DNA of 64,000 nucleotides from JAKPBU01 sp964425695 (GCA_964425695.1 CAYRNF010000003.1:186001-250000); one strand, 5' to 3'. Positions 42,666 to 51,560 are shown, numbered from the stretch's first letter. Notes: generated by a model from the sequence alone, not told the origin. Translations and numbers: made by a program.

Positions 42666-43957
42666 GTCGCCTCCGTTTGCATGGGAATGGCGCCCTGCCG
42701 GGGACGCGTGGGCACGCCGGGATCGCGTGAAGCGGGGTCCGGCGCGGTGGCGATCCCGGCCCCCGCCTGGAGCAGGCGCGCGGCCGCGCCCGCCCCGCCC
42801 AGCGGCAGCCTGATGTCCAGCGCGAAGCCGGCGCCGGGGGCGGTTTCCAGCCGGACTTCCCCGCCGTACAGGGCGAGCCGCTCGCGCAGCCCGCGCAGGC
42901 CGTTGCCGGCCGACACCTGCTCGCTGCCCTGGCCGTCGTCGGATGCGCGCAACCGGACCTCGCCGCCTGCCACCGCGAAATCCAGCTGCAGCGTGCTGGC
43001 CCGGGCGTGGCGCACGGCATTGGTGATGATTTCCTGCGTGCAGCGCAGCAGCACGTGGGCGCGTTCCGGGTCGTCCAGCAGGAACGGGCTGGGCATGGTG
43101 ATGACGACCTGCAGCCCCGGTACGTTTTCCGCCAGCGGCGACAGCGACGCCCGCATGTCGATCGCGCCTTCCGCGCGCAGCTGGCTGACGGCTTCACGCA
43201 CGTCGCTCAGCAGCAGGCGCGCCAGGGTGTGGGCCTGCGAGACGTGCTCCTGCGCCTTGCCCTGGGCCAGGTGGCCGGCGACCTCGAGGTTCAGGCTCAG
43301 CGCGGTGAGGTGGTGGCCGAGCAGGTCGTGCAGTTCGCGCGAGATGCGGGTGCGCTCGTTGACGCGGGCGCTTTCGGCCAGCAGGGCGCGGGTGGCGCGC
43401 AGCTCCGCATTCAGGCGGCGCTGGTCGTCGCGGGCCTGCGCCTGCTGCCGCGCGACCAGGCTGGTGACGAAAATGAATGCGCAGAAGCCGCCCTGCAGCA
43501 GCGACTGCAGGATCGCCTCGGTCCAGCCGTACCCCTGACCCAGCACGTATACCGGCGCCACCAGGAACTGGCTCAGCACCATCCAGCTGGCCGCCACCCA
43601 CACCGGCAGCAGCCAGGGCAGGACGCACGCCACCACCATCAGCAGGATGCTGCCCATGCCGCTGAGGCTGTAGAAGCTGATCGCGATGGCCGACCCGGTC
43701 AGGACCAGCAGCAGGGCGTAATCGGCGGCGCGCGCGCGGCGCCCGTCCATGAGCCGGGTCAGCCACAGGTAGTCCAGGCCGAACACCGCGTAGGCGATCC
43801 AGCCATGCCAGGACATGTCCGGCGGCAGCGTGGGATCGTCCGCGCCGCCAGCGAACAGCGCGGCGTACACCAGCGGCACGCCCACCAGGGCCCAGGTGAA
43901 CAGGCCGGCGTAGCGCAGCAGTCGGGTGTGGCTCAGGCGGCCAAGCATGCGTGGCAT
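42662..43957 (-). CDS. DesK/LiaS-type sensor histidine kinase
   Basis: 431 aa (or three fewer from the ATG at 43948). Five or six N-terminal membrane helices occupy about residues 12-170, with almost no periplasmic loop, suggesting it senses membrane state directly. A coiled segment (ARQQAQARDDQRRLNAELRA) leads to HisKA_3 with H210 in RISRELHDLLGHHLTALSLN and an HATPase (ITNAVRHARAS, DDGQGS, GNGLRGLRERL). The C-terminus has an Ala/Pro/Arg extension of about 40 residues. Co-translated with the regulator. Divergent from the GNAT-min operon. Confidence 0.92.
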   Translation of the reverse strand: MPRMLGRLSHTRLLRYAGLFTWALVGVPLVYAALFAGGADDPTLPPDMSWHGWIAYAVFGLDYLWLTRLMDGRRARAADYALLLVLTGSAIAISFYSLSGMGSILLMVVACVLPWLLPVWVAASWMVLSQFLVAPVYVLGQGYGWTEAILQSLLQGGFCAFIFVTSLVARQQAQARDDQRRLNAELRATRALLAESARVNERTRISRELHDLLGHHLTALSLNLEVAGHLAQGKAQEHVSQAHTLARLLLSDVREAVSQLRAEGAIDMRASLSPLAENVPGLQVVITMPSPFLLDDPERAHVLLRCTQEIITNAVRHARASTLQLDFAVAGGEVRLRASDDGQGSEQVSAGNGLRGLRERLALYGGEVRLETAPGAGFALDIRLPLGGAGAAARLLQAGAGIATAPDPASRDPGVPTRPRQGAIPMQTEAT

Positions 43958-44030
43958 CTTAGGCGCATCGCCGCTCCGCCGCCGTGCATCGGAAGTCATG
44001 CGGAGCGCCGGTCGCCCGGGTTCGCGTCGC

Positions 44031-44040
44031 GTGCGATAAT
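44031..44040 (+). promoter_or_regulatory. Extended -10 promoter for the GNAT-minC unit
   Basis: GTGCGATAAT contains a TGn extended -10 followed by GATAAT (five of six). A -35 is not obvious, as expected for extended -10 promoters. Start of transcription near 44047, 43 bases before the GNAT ATG. Confidence 0.5.
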
Positions 44041-44089
44041 CCCGCCTGCTGCGGCGCGGGCCGGAGTAAGCCGAACGGAGTTGCGAAGA

Positions 44090-44707
44090 ATGTCGATCGC
44101 CATCCGCGACGTGCGCGAGCACGAGCTGGATTCCGTCCTTGCCCTGAACAACGCCGCCGGACCCGCCATCCTTCCGCTCGATGCGGCCCGCCTGCACCGC
44201 TTCTTCGACACCGCCGCCTACTTCCGCGTCGCCGAACGCGGCGGCACGATCGCCGGGTTCCTGGTGGGCTTCGGCGCGGATCAGTCGCACGACAGCCAGA
44301 ACTTCGCCTGGTTCCGCGACCGGCAGCCCGACTTCTTCTACATCGACCGCATCGTCGTGGCCAGCCGTCGCCGCGGCGGCGGCGTGGGCCGCGCGCTCTA
44401 CGCCGACGTGCAGAGCTACGCCGAGCTGCGCCACCCGCAGCTGGCGTGCGAGGTGTTCCTGGGCATCCACGACGACCAGGCGGCCGATCCGGCCCTGCTG
44501 TTCCACGGCAGCTTCGGTTTCCGCGAGGTCGGGCAGAACGTGATGCGCGGCGCGGGCGCCGAAGGCATCCGCGCCTCGATGCTGATGAAGGAGATGTGCA
44601 GCTACCCCTGGGTGCGCGACACCTACGGCCATGCGCTTCCTCCCGAGCCCTGGCTGGCTTCGCGGCGCGTGGCCGACGCGGTTCCCCAGCGGCAGACCGG
44701 CACATGA
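44090..44707 (+). CDS. GNAT-family acetyltransferase upstream of minC
   Basis: 205 aa. GNAT fold: MSIAIRDVREHELDSVLALN, AERGGTIAGFLVGFG, YIDRIVVASRRRGGGVGRAL with the acetyl-CoA loop, CEVFLGIHDD and LLFHGSFGFREVG. GGAG lies 9 bases before the ATG. The stop overlaps the minC ATG (ATGA), so it is the lead gene of the min operon here. Whether it modifies a division protein is unknown; the coupling makes that worth asking. Confidence 0.85.
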   Translation: MSIAIRDVREHELDSVLALNNAAGPAILPLDAARLHRFFDTAAYFRVAERGGTIAGFLVGFGADQSHDSQNFAWFRDRQPDFFYIDRIVVASRRRGGGVGRALYADVQSYAELRHPQLACEVFLGIHDDQAADPALLFHGSFGFREVGQNVMRGAGAEGIRASMLMKEMCSYPWVRDTYGHALPPEPWLASRRVADAVPQRQTGT

Positions 44708-45540
44708 GCGCCAACGCCGCTGCCCTGCCCGACTACGAACAGGCGGGCGAACTCAAGATCGGCCAGGTCGGCATCGCCAACCTGCGCGTGCGCACGCTCG
44801 ATGTCGCCAGGCTGGCGCGGGAAATGCGCGAACGCGTGTCGCGCGCGCCCAAGCTGTTCGCGCGCGCCGCGGTGGTGGTGGACTTCGGTGGCCTGGCGCA
44901 GACGCCCGACGTGGCCACCGCGCGCGCGCTGGTCGACGCGCTGCGCGAGGCCGGCGTGATTCCGGTGGCCCTGGCCTACGGCACCACCGAGAACGAGCAG
45001 CTGGCCGTCGCCTTGGGGCTGCCGCTGCTCGCCAAGTTCCGCGCGCAGTACGAGTCCGCGACCACGGGCGGCCGCGCCGAGGCGGACGTGGCAGCGGCTT
45101 CGGCCGCGGACGCCTCCCGGCAGCCCGCCACCGCCCGCACGATGCCCGCGGCGGAAGCGGCCCCTGCGAAAGCGGCCAAGCCCGCCGCCAGCGGGGCGCC
45201 CGGCCTCATGCAGACCACGCCGGTGCGCTCCGGGCAGCAGGTCTACGCGGAGAATCGCGACCTGACCGTGCTGACCGCGGTGGGCGCCGGCGCGGAAGTC
45301 ATCGCCGACGGCTCCATCCATATCTACGGCGCGCTGCGCGGGCGCGCGCTCGCCGGGGCGCAGGGCAACACCGCGGCACGCATTTTCTGCCGCGAGTTCC
45401 ACGCCGAACTGGTCGCGGTGGCCGGGCACTACAAGGTGCTCGAGGACATCCCCCGGGACCTGCGCGGCAAGCCGGTACAGGTCTGGCTGGACGCGTCGAA
45501 GGAAGGCGCCGAAGAACTGAAGATGGCGGTACTGGAGTAG
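44704..45540 (+). CDS. minC: Septum site-determining protein MinC
   Basis: 278 aa. N-terminal domain (about 15-115: ELKIGQVGIANLRVRTLDVA, AVVVDFGGLAQTPDVAT) that blocks FtsZ assembly, a long Ala-rich linker (about 120-170), and the C-terminal beta-helix (GQQVYAENRDLTVLTAVGAG, DGSIHIYGALRGRALAGA) that dimerises and binds MinD. Length is above the E. coli 231 through the linker. Followed by minD after 109 bases. Confidence 0.95.
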   Translation: MSANAAALPDYEQAGELKIGQVGIANLRVRTLDVARLAREMRERVSRAPKLFARAAVVVDFGGLAQTPDVATARALVDALREAGVIPVALAYGTTENEQLAVALGLPLLAKFRAQYESATTGGRAEADVAAASAADASRQPATARTMPAAEAAPAKAAKPAASGAPGLMQTTPVRSGQQVYAENRDLTVLTAVGAGAEVIADGSIHIYGALRGRALAGAQGNTAARIFCREFHAELVAVAGHYKVLEDIPRDLRGKPVQVWLDASKEGAEELKMAVLE

Positions 45541-45565
45541 AGCCGGATTGGCGAGCGGCGGTGCC

Positions 45566-45620
45566 TGATTCGCAAGCGCGACTCACGGCAACCGGTCGGC
45601 GCAGCGGCTTCTGCGAATCA
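45566..45620. repeat. Inverted repeat upstream of minD
   Basis: TGATTCGCA (45566-45574) and TGCGAATCA (45612-45620) are perfect reverse complements 37 bases apart in the minC-minD gap, 30 bases before minD. They could pair in the mRNA or bind a protein dimer; neither is proven. Confidence 0.4.
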
Positions 45621-45649
45621 CCTCACGCATCACGAACCACGGAAATCAA

Positions 45650-46459
45650 ATGGCCGAAATCATCGTAGTCACCTCGGGCAAGGGCGGCGTGGGCAAGACC
45701 ACGACCAGCGCCAGCATCGCCTCGGGCCTGGCCCGCCGCGGCAAGAAGGTCGCGGTCATCGACTTCGACGTAGGCCTGCGCAACCTGGACCTGATCATGG
45801 GCTGCGAGCGGCGCGTGGTGTACGACTTCGTCAACGTGATCCACGGCGAGGCCGGGCTGAAGCAGGCCCTGATCAAGGACAAGCGTTTCGACAACCTCTA
45901 CGTGCTGGCCGCATCGCAGACCCGCGACAAGGATGCGCTGACCACCGAGGGCGTGGAGAAGGTGCTCAAGGACCTGGCCGACGACGGCTTCGACTACATC
46001 GTGTGCGACTCGCCCGCCGGCATCGAGAAGGGCGCGTTCCTGGCCATGTACTTCGCCGACCAGGCGGTGGTGGTGGTCAATCCGGAAGTCTCCTCGGTGC
46101 GCGACTCGGACCGCATCCTGGGCCTGCTGGCCAGCAAGACCCGGCGCGCCGAAGCCGGCGAGCGCGTCAAGGAGCACCTGCTGCTGACCCGCTACAGCCC
46201 CAACCGCGTAGAAACCGGCGAAATGCTGAGCGTGAAGGACGTGGAAGAGGTGCTGGGGCTCAAGACGGTGGGCGTGATCCCCGAATCGCCCGACGTGCTG
46301 AACGCTTCGAACAAGGGTGAGCCGGTGATCCTGGACATGGAATCGGCCGCCGGCCAGGCCTACGACGACGCCGTGGCGAGGCTGATGGGCGAAGACCGCC
46401 CGATGCGGTTCACCACTCCGGAGAAGAAGGGCTTCTTCAGCAAGCTCTTCGGAGGTTGA
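45650..46459 (+). CDS. minD: Septum site-determining ATPase MinD
   Basis: 269 aa. Deviant Walker A GKGGVGKTTTSAS (residues 10-22) with signature lysine K11, then GLRNLDLIMGCERRVVYDFV, the switch CDSPAGIEKGAFLAMYFADQ and a C-terminal amphipathic membrane-targeting helix KKGFFSKLFGG. It cycles on and off the inner membrane with ATP, recruits MinC and is released by MinE. Three bases separate its stop from minE. Confidence 0.98.
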   Translation: MAEIIVVTSGKGGVGKTTTSASIASGLARRGKKVAVIDFDVGLRNLDLIMGCERRVVYDFVNVIHGEAGLKQALIKDKRFDNLYVLAASQTRDKDALTTEGVEKVLKDLADDGFDYIVCDSPAGIEKGAFLAMYFADQAVVVVNPEVSSVRDSDRILGLLASKTRRAEAGERVKEHLLLTRYSPNRVETGEMLSVKDVEEVLGLKTVGVIPESPDVLNASNKGEPVILDMESAAGQAYDDAVARLMGEDRPMRFTTPEKKGFFSKLFGG

Positions 46460-46462
46460 TCC

Positions 46463-46726
46463 ATGGGCCTGTTCGATTTCCTGAAGACCAAGAAGAACAC
46501 CGCGTCCATCGCCAAGGACCGGCTGCGCATCATCATCGCGCAGGAGCGCAGCACGCTGGGCGCGCGCGACTGGCTGCCGCTGATGCAGCGCGAACTGCTG
46601 GAAGTGATCCGCAAGTACGTCAGCGTGGACGCCGATGCGGTGAAGGTGGACGTGGTCAAGGACGGCGAACACGACATCCTGGACATCTCCGTGGCGCTGC
46701 CTGACGAACGCGCCAGCGCCGCCTGA
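46463..46726 (+). CDS. minE: Cell division topological specificity factor MinE
   Basis: 87 aa. N-terminal membrane/MinD-binding segment MGLFDFLKTKKNTASIAKDR and IIIAQERS, C-terminal dimerisation domain LPLMQRELLEVIRKYVSVDA. Stimulates MinD ATPase to set up pole-to-pole oscillation. GGAGG lies just ahead within the minD 3' end. A hairpin follows the stop. Confidence 0.97.
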   Translation: MGLFDFLKTKKNTASIAKDRLRIIIAQERSTLGARDWLPLMQRELLEVIRKYVSVDADAVKVDVVKDGEHDILDISVALPDERASAA

Positions 46727-46741
46727 GGCTTCCCTTTGCAG

Positions 46742-46771
46742 GTGCGGCTCCGGCCGCACGCTTTCGTTCGA
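46742..46771 (+). terminator. Hairpin after minE
   Basis: GTGCGGC-TCCG-GCCGCAC is a perfect 7-bp stem 15 bases after the minE stop, followed by GCTTTCGTT. It also resembles a short form of the dispersed GCAGGnGCGGCTTCAGCC repeat (GCAGGTGCGGCTCCGGCC). A weak terminator for the min operon. Confidence 0.5.
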
Positions 46772-46779
46772 TCTTCCGC

Positions 46780-47349
46780 ATGCATGCGCACCCCGCCGCG
46801 GCTGAGGCCGCCCCTGCACAACCCGCGCAAGCGGACGTGCTGCGCGTGCGCGACATCGCCTTGGCCTACGCCGCCGCCCTGCTGGCGCGCTATGGCCTGC
46901 GGCTGGAAACGGTCAGCGCCGGCCTTCCGATTCCGGGCAGCTACTGGGGCGAGGACGAGGCCGGGCTGATCGGCTGCACGGTGCATGTGCGCGACGACAC
47001 CCCCGTGCACTCGCTGCTGCACGAGGCCTGCCACCTCATCGTGCTGCCGCCGGAGCGCCGCGACGCGGTGCATACCGACGCGACCGATTCGGTGGAAGAA
47101 GAGGACGCGGTCTGCGTGTTGCAGGCCCTGCTCGCCGACGAGCTGCCGGGCGTCGGCCGCGACCGGCTGCTCCGCGACATGGACGCGTGGGGCTACAGCT
47201 TCCGGCTGGGCAGCGCGCGGGCGTATGTCGAGAACGACGCCGAGGATGCCTGGTGCTGGCTGCTGGCGCACGGACTGGTGGACGCGCAGCGCCGGCTGCG
47301 CATGCCCGCAGCGAACGCGGCCCGGCCGCACGCCCCGCGCGCCGCGTAG
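46780..47349 (+). CDS. Putative metalloprotein with HEXXH motif
   Basis: 189 aa. A clear HEACH (residues within SLLHEACHLIVLPPERRD) gives the zincin signature HEXXH; the acidic stretch VEEEDAVCVLQALLADEL downstream could offer a third ligand. A Trp/aromatic C-terminal part (DAWGYSFRLGSARAYVENDA) completes a compact domain. No export signal. It resembles small uncharacterised zincin-like proteins and not a known peptidase family. It follows minE by 53 bases behind a hairpin. Proteolytic activity is unproven. Confidence 0.7.
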   Translation: MHAHPAAAEAAPAQPAQADVLRVRDIALAYAAALLARYGLRLETVSAGLPIPGSYWGEDEAGLIGCTVHVRDDTPVHSLLHEACHLIVLPPERRDAVHTDATDSVEEEDAVCVLQALLADELPGVGRDRLLRDMDAWGYSFRLGSARAYVENDAEDAWCWLLAHGLVDAQRRLRMPAANAARPHAPRAA

Positions 47350-47560
47350 CCGGCGACCGCATCACCGCGCAACCGCGAGTCGGCAGCCGCGAACCCGTGC
47401 CAGCGCCATGCGCGGGCGTACGCGGCCGGCACGGGCGAGCGGCGCACGCGGAGCACCTTGCGCCGCGGCCGTTCAGGCAGCCTCACGCACTTGCAGCCCT
47501 GCCCGGGCCGCCCTAGCCTGCCGGTCCCGCGCATCGCCGCGATGTTCCAGGAACCGCTCC

Positions 47561-49636
47561 GTGACACCGACACCACGCCTCGCCCTTCTGGCGCTCGCCG
47601 TTTCCGCAAGCATCCTGTCGCTCGGCGCTTGCAAGCGCACGCCTTCGCCCGGCGACGCGCCGGCCACGCCTGCCGGCGGCCCCGCGGCCACCGCGCCCGC
47701 CAACGAAACGGCCGACCAGTTCGTGGCCCGCGTCAACGCGGAATACAAGGCGATGTTCCCGGAACTGACGGCCGCGCAGTGGTTGTCGTCCACCTACATC
47801 AACGACGACAGCCAGCTGCTGTCGTCCAAGGCCAACGAACGTTTCCTGTCGCAGCTCAAGAGCTGGATCGAGCAGTCGCGCAAGTTCGAAGGCCAGCAGA
47901 TGTCGCCCGAATCGGCGCGCGCGATCATGCTGCTCAAGCTCAGCACCGCGCTGCCGCCGCCGAAGGATCCGGCCAAGCTCGCGGAGCTCACCAAGATCGC
48001 CGCCAAGATGGAAGGCGACTACGGCTCGGGCGAGTACTGCAAGACCGAGGGCGATGCCAAGAGCTGCCGCCAGCTGGGTGAGCTGGAAGACGTGCTGCGC
48101 AGCAACCGCGATTACGACGCGCAGCTCGACGCATGGGCCGGCTGGCACACCATCAGCAAGCCGATGCGCAAGGACTACACGCGCTTCGTGGAACTGGTGA
48201 ACGAAGGCGCGCGCGACCTGGGCTACGCCGACGCCGGCGAGCTGTGGCGCAGCGGCTACGACATGACCCCTGCCGAGATCGCGGCCGAAACCGACCGCCT
48301 CTGGGGCCAGGTGAAGCCGTTGTACGAGCAGCTGCACTGCTACACGCGCACCCGCCTCAACGCCAAGTACGGCGACGACCGCGGCCAGGTCGCAGGCGGC
48401 CTGCTGCCGGCGCACCTGATGGGCAACATGTGGCAGCAGGACTGGGGCAACCTGTGGGACATCCTGCAGCCCTACGAGAACGCAGGCAGCCTGGACATCA
48501 CCGCCACGCTGGAGCGCCAGTACCGCGAAGGCTATGCCGCGCAGCTGGTCAGCAACACCGACCTGCCGTCCGCCGGGCGCAACGAGGAAGCCGAACGCGC
48601 CGCGCAGCTGGACATCGCCAAGAAGATGACCCAGCGCGCCGAGGAGTTCTACACCTCGCTGGGCATGCCAAAGCTGCCGGCGAGCTACTGGGAGAAGACC
48701 CAGTTCATCAAGCCCCGCGACCGCGACGTGGTCTGCCACGCCAGCGCGTGGGACATGAACATGGAAGGCGACGTGCGCACCAAGATGTGCATCAAGCCCA
48801 ACGAGGAAGACTTCACCACCATCTACCACGAGCTGGGCCACGTGTATTACTACCTGGCCTACAACAAGCTGCCGCCGGTGTTCCAGGCCGGCGCGCACGA
48901 CGGCTTCCACGAGGCCATCGGCGACACCATCGTGCTGGCCATGACGCCCAAGTACCTGCAGTCCATCGGCCTGGTCGGCGGCCCGGTGGAAACCGCCGCC
49001 GAGGGCGACGGCGACAACGAGGCGCTGATCAACTCGCAGATGCGCATGGCCCTGGCCAAGGTCGCCTTCATGCCGTTCGGCCTGATGATCGACCGCTGGC
49101 GCTGGGGCGTGTTCGACGGAACCATCAAGCCGGACCAGTACAACAAGGCGTGGTGGGACCTGAAGGCCAAGTACCAGGGCGTGGGCCCGGTGGCCGCGCG
49201 CGGCGAGGACTTCTTCGACCCGGGCGCCAAGTACCACGTGCCCGGCAACACGCCGTACACGCGCTACTTCCTGTCGCACGTGCTGCAGTTCCAGTTCTAC
49301 AAGGCGCTGTGCGACGCGGCCGGCTACAAGGGCCCGCTGTACGAGTGCAGCTTCGCCGGCAACAAGGCAGCGGGCCAGAAGTTCCAGGCCATGCTCAGCA
49401 AGGGCGCCAGCCAGCCCTGGCAGAAGACCATGAGCGAGCTCACCGGCGGCGAGAAGATGGACGCCGGCGCAGTGCTGGAGTACTTCGCCCCGCTGCAGAA
49501 GTGGCTGGCCGAGCAGAACGCGGGACAGCAGTGTGGATGGAGCGCATCGGCCACCGCGACGCCGGCGCCGGCGTCCGGCACGCCGGCGGCAACACCGCCT
49601 GCAGCACCGAAACCTGCAGAGCCGGCGAAGGGTTGA
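47561..49636 (+). CDS. M2 family metallopeptidase (bacterial ACE-like) lipoprotein
   Basis: 691 aa from a GTG with AGGAA upstream. Signal ends SLGAC with C24 lipidated. The M2 catalytic site is intact: H423-E424 and H427 in YHELGHVYYYLAY and E451 in DGFHEAIGD, exactly the HEXXH-23-E spacing of angiotensin-converting enzyme, plus the HVPGNTPYTRYFLSHVLQFQ region. Peptidyl-dipeptidase releasing C-terminal dipeptides in the periplasm. The C-terminus carries a Pro/Ala/Thr tail (about 660-691). Length is typical for Xanthomonad M2 enzymes. A terminator follows. Confidence 0.93.
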   Translation: MTPTPRLALLALAVSASILSLGACKRTPSPGDAPATPAGGPAATAPANETADQFVARVNAEYKAMFPELTAAQWLSSTYINDDSQLLSSKANERFLSQLKSWIEQSRKFEGQQMSPESARAIMLLKLSTALPPPKDPAKLAELTKIAAKMEGDYGSGEYCKTEGDAKSCRQLGELEDVLRSNRDYDAQLDAWAGWHTISKPMRKDYTRFVELVNEGARDLGYADAGELWRSGYDMTPAEIAAETDRLWGQVKPLYEQLHCYTRTRLNAKYGDDRGQVAGGLLPAHLMGNMWQQDWGNLWDILQPYENAGSLDITATLERQYREGYAAQLVSNTDLPSAGRNEEAERAAQLDIAKKMTQRAEEFYTSLGMPKLPASYWEKTQFIKPRDRDVVCHASAWDMNMEGDVRTKMCIKPNEEDFTTIYHELGHVYYYLAYNKLPPVFQAGAHDGFHEAIGDTIVLAMTPKYLQSIGLVGGPVETAAEGDGDNEALINSQMRMALAKVAFMPFGLMIDRWRWGVFDGTIKPDQYNKAWWDLKAKYQGVGPVAARGEDFFDPGAKYHVPGNTPYTRYFLSHVLQFQFYKALCDAAGYKGPLYECSFAGNKAAGQKFQAMLSKGASQPWQKTMSELTGGEKMDAGAVLEYFAPLQKWLAEQNAGQQCGWSASATATPAPASGTPAATPPAAPKPAEPAKG

Positions 49637-49658
49637 TCCTTCGCACAAGCAAGCAGCA

Positions 49659-49684
49659 CGAAGGCCGGCGCAAGCCGGCCTTCG
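49659..49684 (+). terminator. Terminator after the M2 peptidase
   Basis: CGAAGGCCGGC-GCAA-GCCGGCCTTCG is a perfect 11-bp stem with a 4-base loop, 22 bases after the stop. Because the MFS gene ends at 49739 on the other strand, it may work both ways. Confidence 0.7.
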
Positions 49685-49738
49685 TCATTGGAGCCGGCTT
49701 CACCGCCGTGACGGCGAATGAATCACCTTCGCTCCCCC

Positions 49739-50986
49739 TTACATCTCATCCAGTGGCTCCAGCCCCGCCGGCCGGTCCGCACACCGCGGCTCACGTTTCT
49801 CCACCGACCGCTCCCACCGCCAGAACAGCCAGCCCAGCAACGTGAAGCAGGCCGCGCCGATCGCCAGATGGATGCCGCGATGGCTCAGCAGCGGCGACAG
49901 CACGCCGGCGACGATGGCGTTGGACACCAGGCTGGTGAAGGCCTGCAGCGAGGACGCGCTGCCGCGCTGGCGCGGATACATGTCCAGGATGGCGAGGGTC
50001 AGGATGGGAAACACCAGCGCGATGCCGAACGCGTTGAGGCTCATCGGCAGCACCGCCCACGGAATCGAAGGCACCGGCACCAACAGGTTGTAGCCAAGGT
50101 TGAGCAGCACCGCCGCGCCACAGCAGGCAAAGCCGATATTGGCCAGGCGTGCGCCGCCGATCCTGCCCGCGGCGCGGCCGGACACGAATGCGCCCAGCAT
50201 CATCCCGCCGATCATGGGAATGAAGAACCAGCCGAACTGGCGTTCGTTGAGGCCCATCAGATCCACCACGAACGCCGGTGCCGACGCGATGTACAGAAAC
50301 AGCGCGCCGAAGTTGAACGCGCCCGCCGCCGCGAGCCGCTGGAAGCGATGGTTGGCGAAGATGCCCCAGTAGCCGCGCAGCAGCGGCTTCGCCTGCAATG
50401 GAAGGCGCGCGCTGTGCGGATGTGTTTCCGGCAGCGCCACCCACGTGGCGACGATTAGCACCACCGAGAAGGCCACCAGGAACCAGAAGATCGCGGGCCA
50501 CCGGTCCCAGCCCAGGATCCAGCCGCCGATGATCGGCGCGATGGCCGGCGCGATGCCGAAGACCATCGACACCTGGCTCATCAGCCGCTGCGCATCGTCG
50601 CCGTGCAGCACGTCGCGGATCACCGCGCGGCCCACGATCAGCCCGACGCCCGCGCTCAGCCCCTGCAGCACGCGGAACGCCAGCAGCATCGGCAGCGACG
50701 TGGCCAGCGCGCAGCCCACCGATGCCAGCGCGAACACCACCAGCCCCGCCAGGATCACGCGCTTGCGCCCGATCGCATCCGACAGCGGCCCGTGCACCAG
50801 GCTCATCGCCGCATACGCCAGCAGATAGGCGCTGATGGTCTGCTGCATCGCCACCTTGTCCGCACCGAACTGCGCGCCGATCTGCGGGAAAGCCGGGAAG
50901 ATGGTGTCGATGGAGAACGGGCCGAACATCGCCAGCCCGCCCAGCAGCAGGGCGAGGCGGCGGGTGGAAGGCGTCGCTGCGGTCAC
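49739..50986 (-). CDS. MFS multidrug exporter, Bcr/CflA type
   Basis: 415 aa with twelve helices. The Bcr/CflA hallmarks are present: LLLGGLAMFGPFSIDTIFPA, LVHGPLSDAIGRKRVILAGL (motif A), FRVLQGLSAGVGLIVGRAVI and SMVFGIAPAIAPIIGGWIL (motif C). These 12-helix transporters exchange protons for drugs or small metabolites such as amino acids or dipeptides; the substrate is not evident. GTG start overlapping the VOC gene stop (GTGA). Confidence 0.92.
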   Translation of the reverse strand: MTAATPSTRRLALLLGGLAMFGPFSIDTIFPAFPQIGAQFGADKVAMQQTISAYLLAYAAMSLVHGPLSDAIGRKRVILAGLVVFALASVGCALATSLPMLLAFRVLQGLSAGVGLIVGRAVIRDVLHGDDAQRLMSQVSMVFGIAPAIAPIIGGWILGWDRWPAIFWFLVAFSVVLIVATWVALPETHPHSARLPLQAKPLLRGYWGIFANHRFQRLAAAGAFNFGALFLYIASAPAFVVDLMGLNERQFGWFFIPMIGGMMLGAFVSGRAAGRIGGARLANIGFACCGAAVLLNLGYNLLVPVPSIPWAVLPMSLNAFGIALVFPILTLAILDMYPRQRGSASSLQAFTSLVSNAIVAGVLSPLLSHRGIHLAIGAACFTLLGWLFWRWERSVEKREPRCADRPAGLEPLDEM

Positions 50987-51405
50987 GCGTGCTGGTCCGG
51001 TGGGCCCTTGAGTTCCACCATGTTGCCCTCGGGGTCGAACAGGTACTGCGAGGGCCCCTCGCCTTCGGCGCCGTAGCGTTGGCCGAAGTCCGACAGGCGC
51101 ACGCCGTGCGCCTGCAGGTGCACAACGACCGCATCGCGGTCGAACGGCTCCACGCGCAGGCACAGGTGGTCCATGTTGCGGCCCTGGGCGCCTGGCGCGG
51201 CGCCGCCCGCCCGCCCCAGCGTGCCGTCCACGTCCACCAGGTCGATCAGCGACGCGCCCGCTCGCAGCTGCAGCAGGCCGATCCCATCCTGCCTGCGCTC
51301 CACGCTGCACCCCAGCACGTCGCAATAGAACGCCTGCATGGCCGCCACGTCGCGTACGCGCAGCACCACGTGGTCGATCCGGCACAACCGGAACGGCGTG
51401 CTCAT
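50983..51405 (-). CDS. VOC (glyoxalase-like) family protein
   Basis: 140 aa. Two beta-alpha-beta-beta-beta units: RIDHVVLRVRDVAAMQAFYC with a metal-ligand His, and MDHLCLRVEPFDRDAVVVHL with QYLFDPEGNMVEL carrying the last acidic ligand. CAGGG lies before the ATG at 51405; the longer frame from 51453 has no site. It could be a glyoxalase, dioxygenase or resistance protein. Coupled to the exporter gene, so a linked detoxification function is likely (inference). Confidence 0.87.
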   Translation of the reverse strand: MSTPFRLCRIDHVVLRVRDVAAMQAFYCDVLGCSVERRQDGIGLLQLRAGASLIDLVDVDGTLGRAGGAAPGAQGRNMDHLCLRVEPFDRDAVVVHLQAHGVRLSDFGQRYGAEGEGPSQYLFDPEGNMVELKGPPDQHA

Positions 51406-51546
51406 GGCCGGCCCTGCCGGCGTGCAGGCCCTGGTGCGTTGGAGGCGCCGCATGGGCGCGTGTCCTGGTGTTCCATGCCTGCGTCCCGCTGTGTCCGGGC
51501 CATTCTAGCCAGCGCCCCCGTGCGCGTTCCGCCGCCCGGCCGCCGG

Positions 51547-51552
51547 TATACT
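51547..51552 (+). promoter_or_regulatory. -10 element of the gcvP promoter
   Basis: TATACT (five of six) lies 9 bases before the first base of the glycine riboswitch, placing the start of transcription at about 51559. The -35 region is weak. Confidence 0.55.
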
Positions 51553-51560
51553 GGGCACCA

